Assembly (NCBI GenBank): GCA_028691575.1
Contig: JAQUYY010000014.1
Location: 1-15,703, forward strand
Direction of reading: 5' to 3'
DNA from: Candidatus Gastranaerophilales bacterium
Lineage (GTDB): Bacteria > Cyanobacteriota > Vampirovibrionia > Gastranaerophilales > JAQUYY01
DNA: 15,703 nt
Part shown: positions 15,691 to 15,703 of the stretch, piece by piece
Layout: each line of letters begins with the position of its first letter
How positions within the stretch are numbered: position 1 is the first letter of the stretch
Program-made: the position numbers and the translations under genes
Notes under the pieces: model-generated
What the model saw: only the letters and a program-made list of their open reading frames with translations
Told to the model about the DNA's origin: nothing
The model's database searches: none

Positions 15691-15703
15691 AACATAATAA
15701 TAT

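Noticed and set aside
1..15703. CRISPR array, tRNA or rRNA genes, transposase or phage genes
   Set aside because: No regularly spaced repeats, no tRNA-like fold or conserved rRNA stretch, and no transposase or phage protein motifs were seen.

Overview
This window is A+T-rich, densely coded chromosomal DNA, probably from a gut-type relative of the cyanobacteria (Melainabacteria/Vampirovibrionia, order Gastranaerophilales). That placement is an inference. It rests on the base composition, a prepilin-like protein with the N-terminus GFTLAETLIVIAIIG, an RNase E/G whose N-terminus and basic C-terminal tail resemble the cyanobacterial enzyme, and several short secreted or Cys-rich proteins with no familiar homologue. 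No rRNA, tRNA, CRISPR array, transposase, phage gene or att site was seen.

Layout. Positions 1-2154 (+) carry the 3' part of a GH65 sugar phosphorylase gene with an in-frame TAA at 196-198, so it is broken unless this is a sequencing error. A convergent gene at 2157-2690 (-) encodes a small secreted protein of unknown function. Positions 2809-6131 (+) hold a membrane-anchored TPR protein, then ndk and tgt, whose reading frames overlap by 8 bases. Positions 6291-9065 (-) hold three housekeeping genes read as serB-like phosphatase, then NDP-sugar pyrophosphorylase, then trxB, each with a plausible promoter of its own. Positions 9066-9419 form a divergent control region. It has a near-consensus sigma-70 promoter, a Fur-box-like sequence on its -35 element, and a leader of about 225 nt with several possible hairpins, including a 14-bp perfect inverted repeat. 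It leads into a prepilin-like gene at 9420-10115. After that come an orphan 108-aa ORF, a radical SAM/DUF2344 fusion gene, the RNase E/G gene and a small bitopic membrane protein gene that starts one base after the RNase stop. A convergent small Cys-rich protein with a TTG start closes the window.

How the genes fit together. Most are household functions: nucleotide balance (Ndk), tRNA queuosine modification (Tgt), thiol redox (TrxB), serine and NDP-sugar metabolism, and RNA processing (RNase E/G). The radical SAM, DUF2344 and RNase E/G order is a known bacterial neighbourhood that usually leads to rplU/rpmA; here it is followed by an unknown membrane protein. The least ordinary parts are the structured, possibly iron-controlled leader of the prepilin-like gene, a second Fur-like site in front of the secreted protein gene, and the two unknown small proteins after the RNase gene. 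No wholly new multi-gene system can be demonstrated from the sequence alone.
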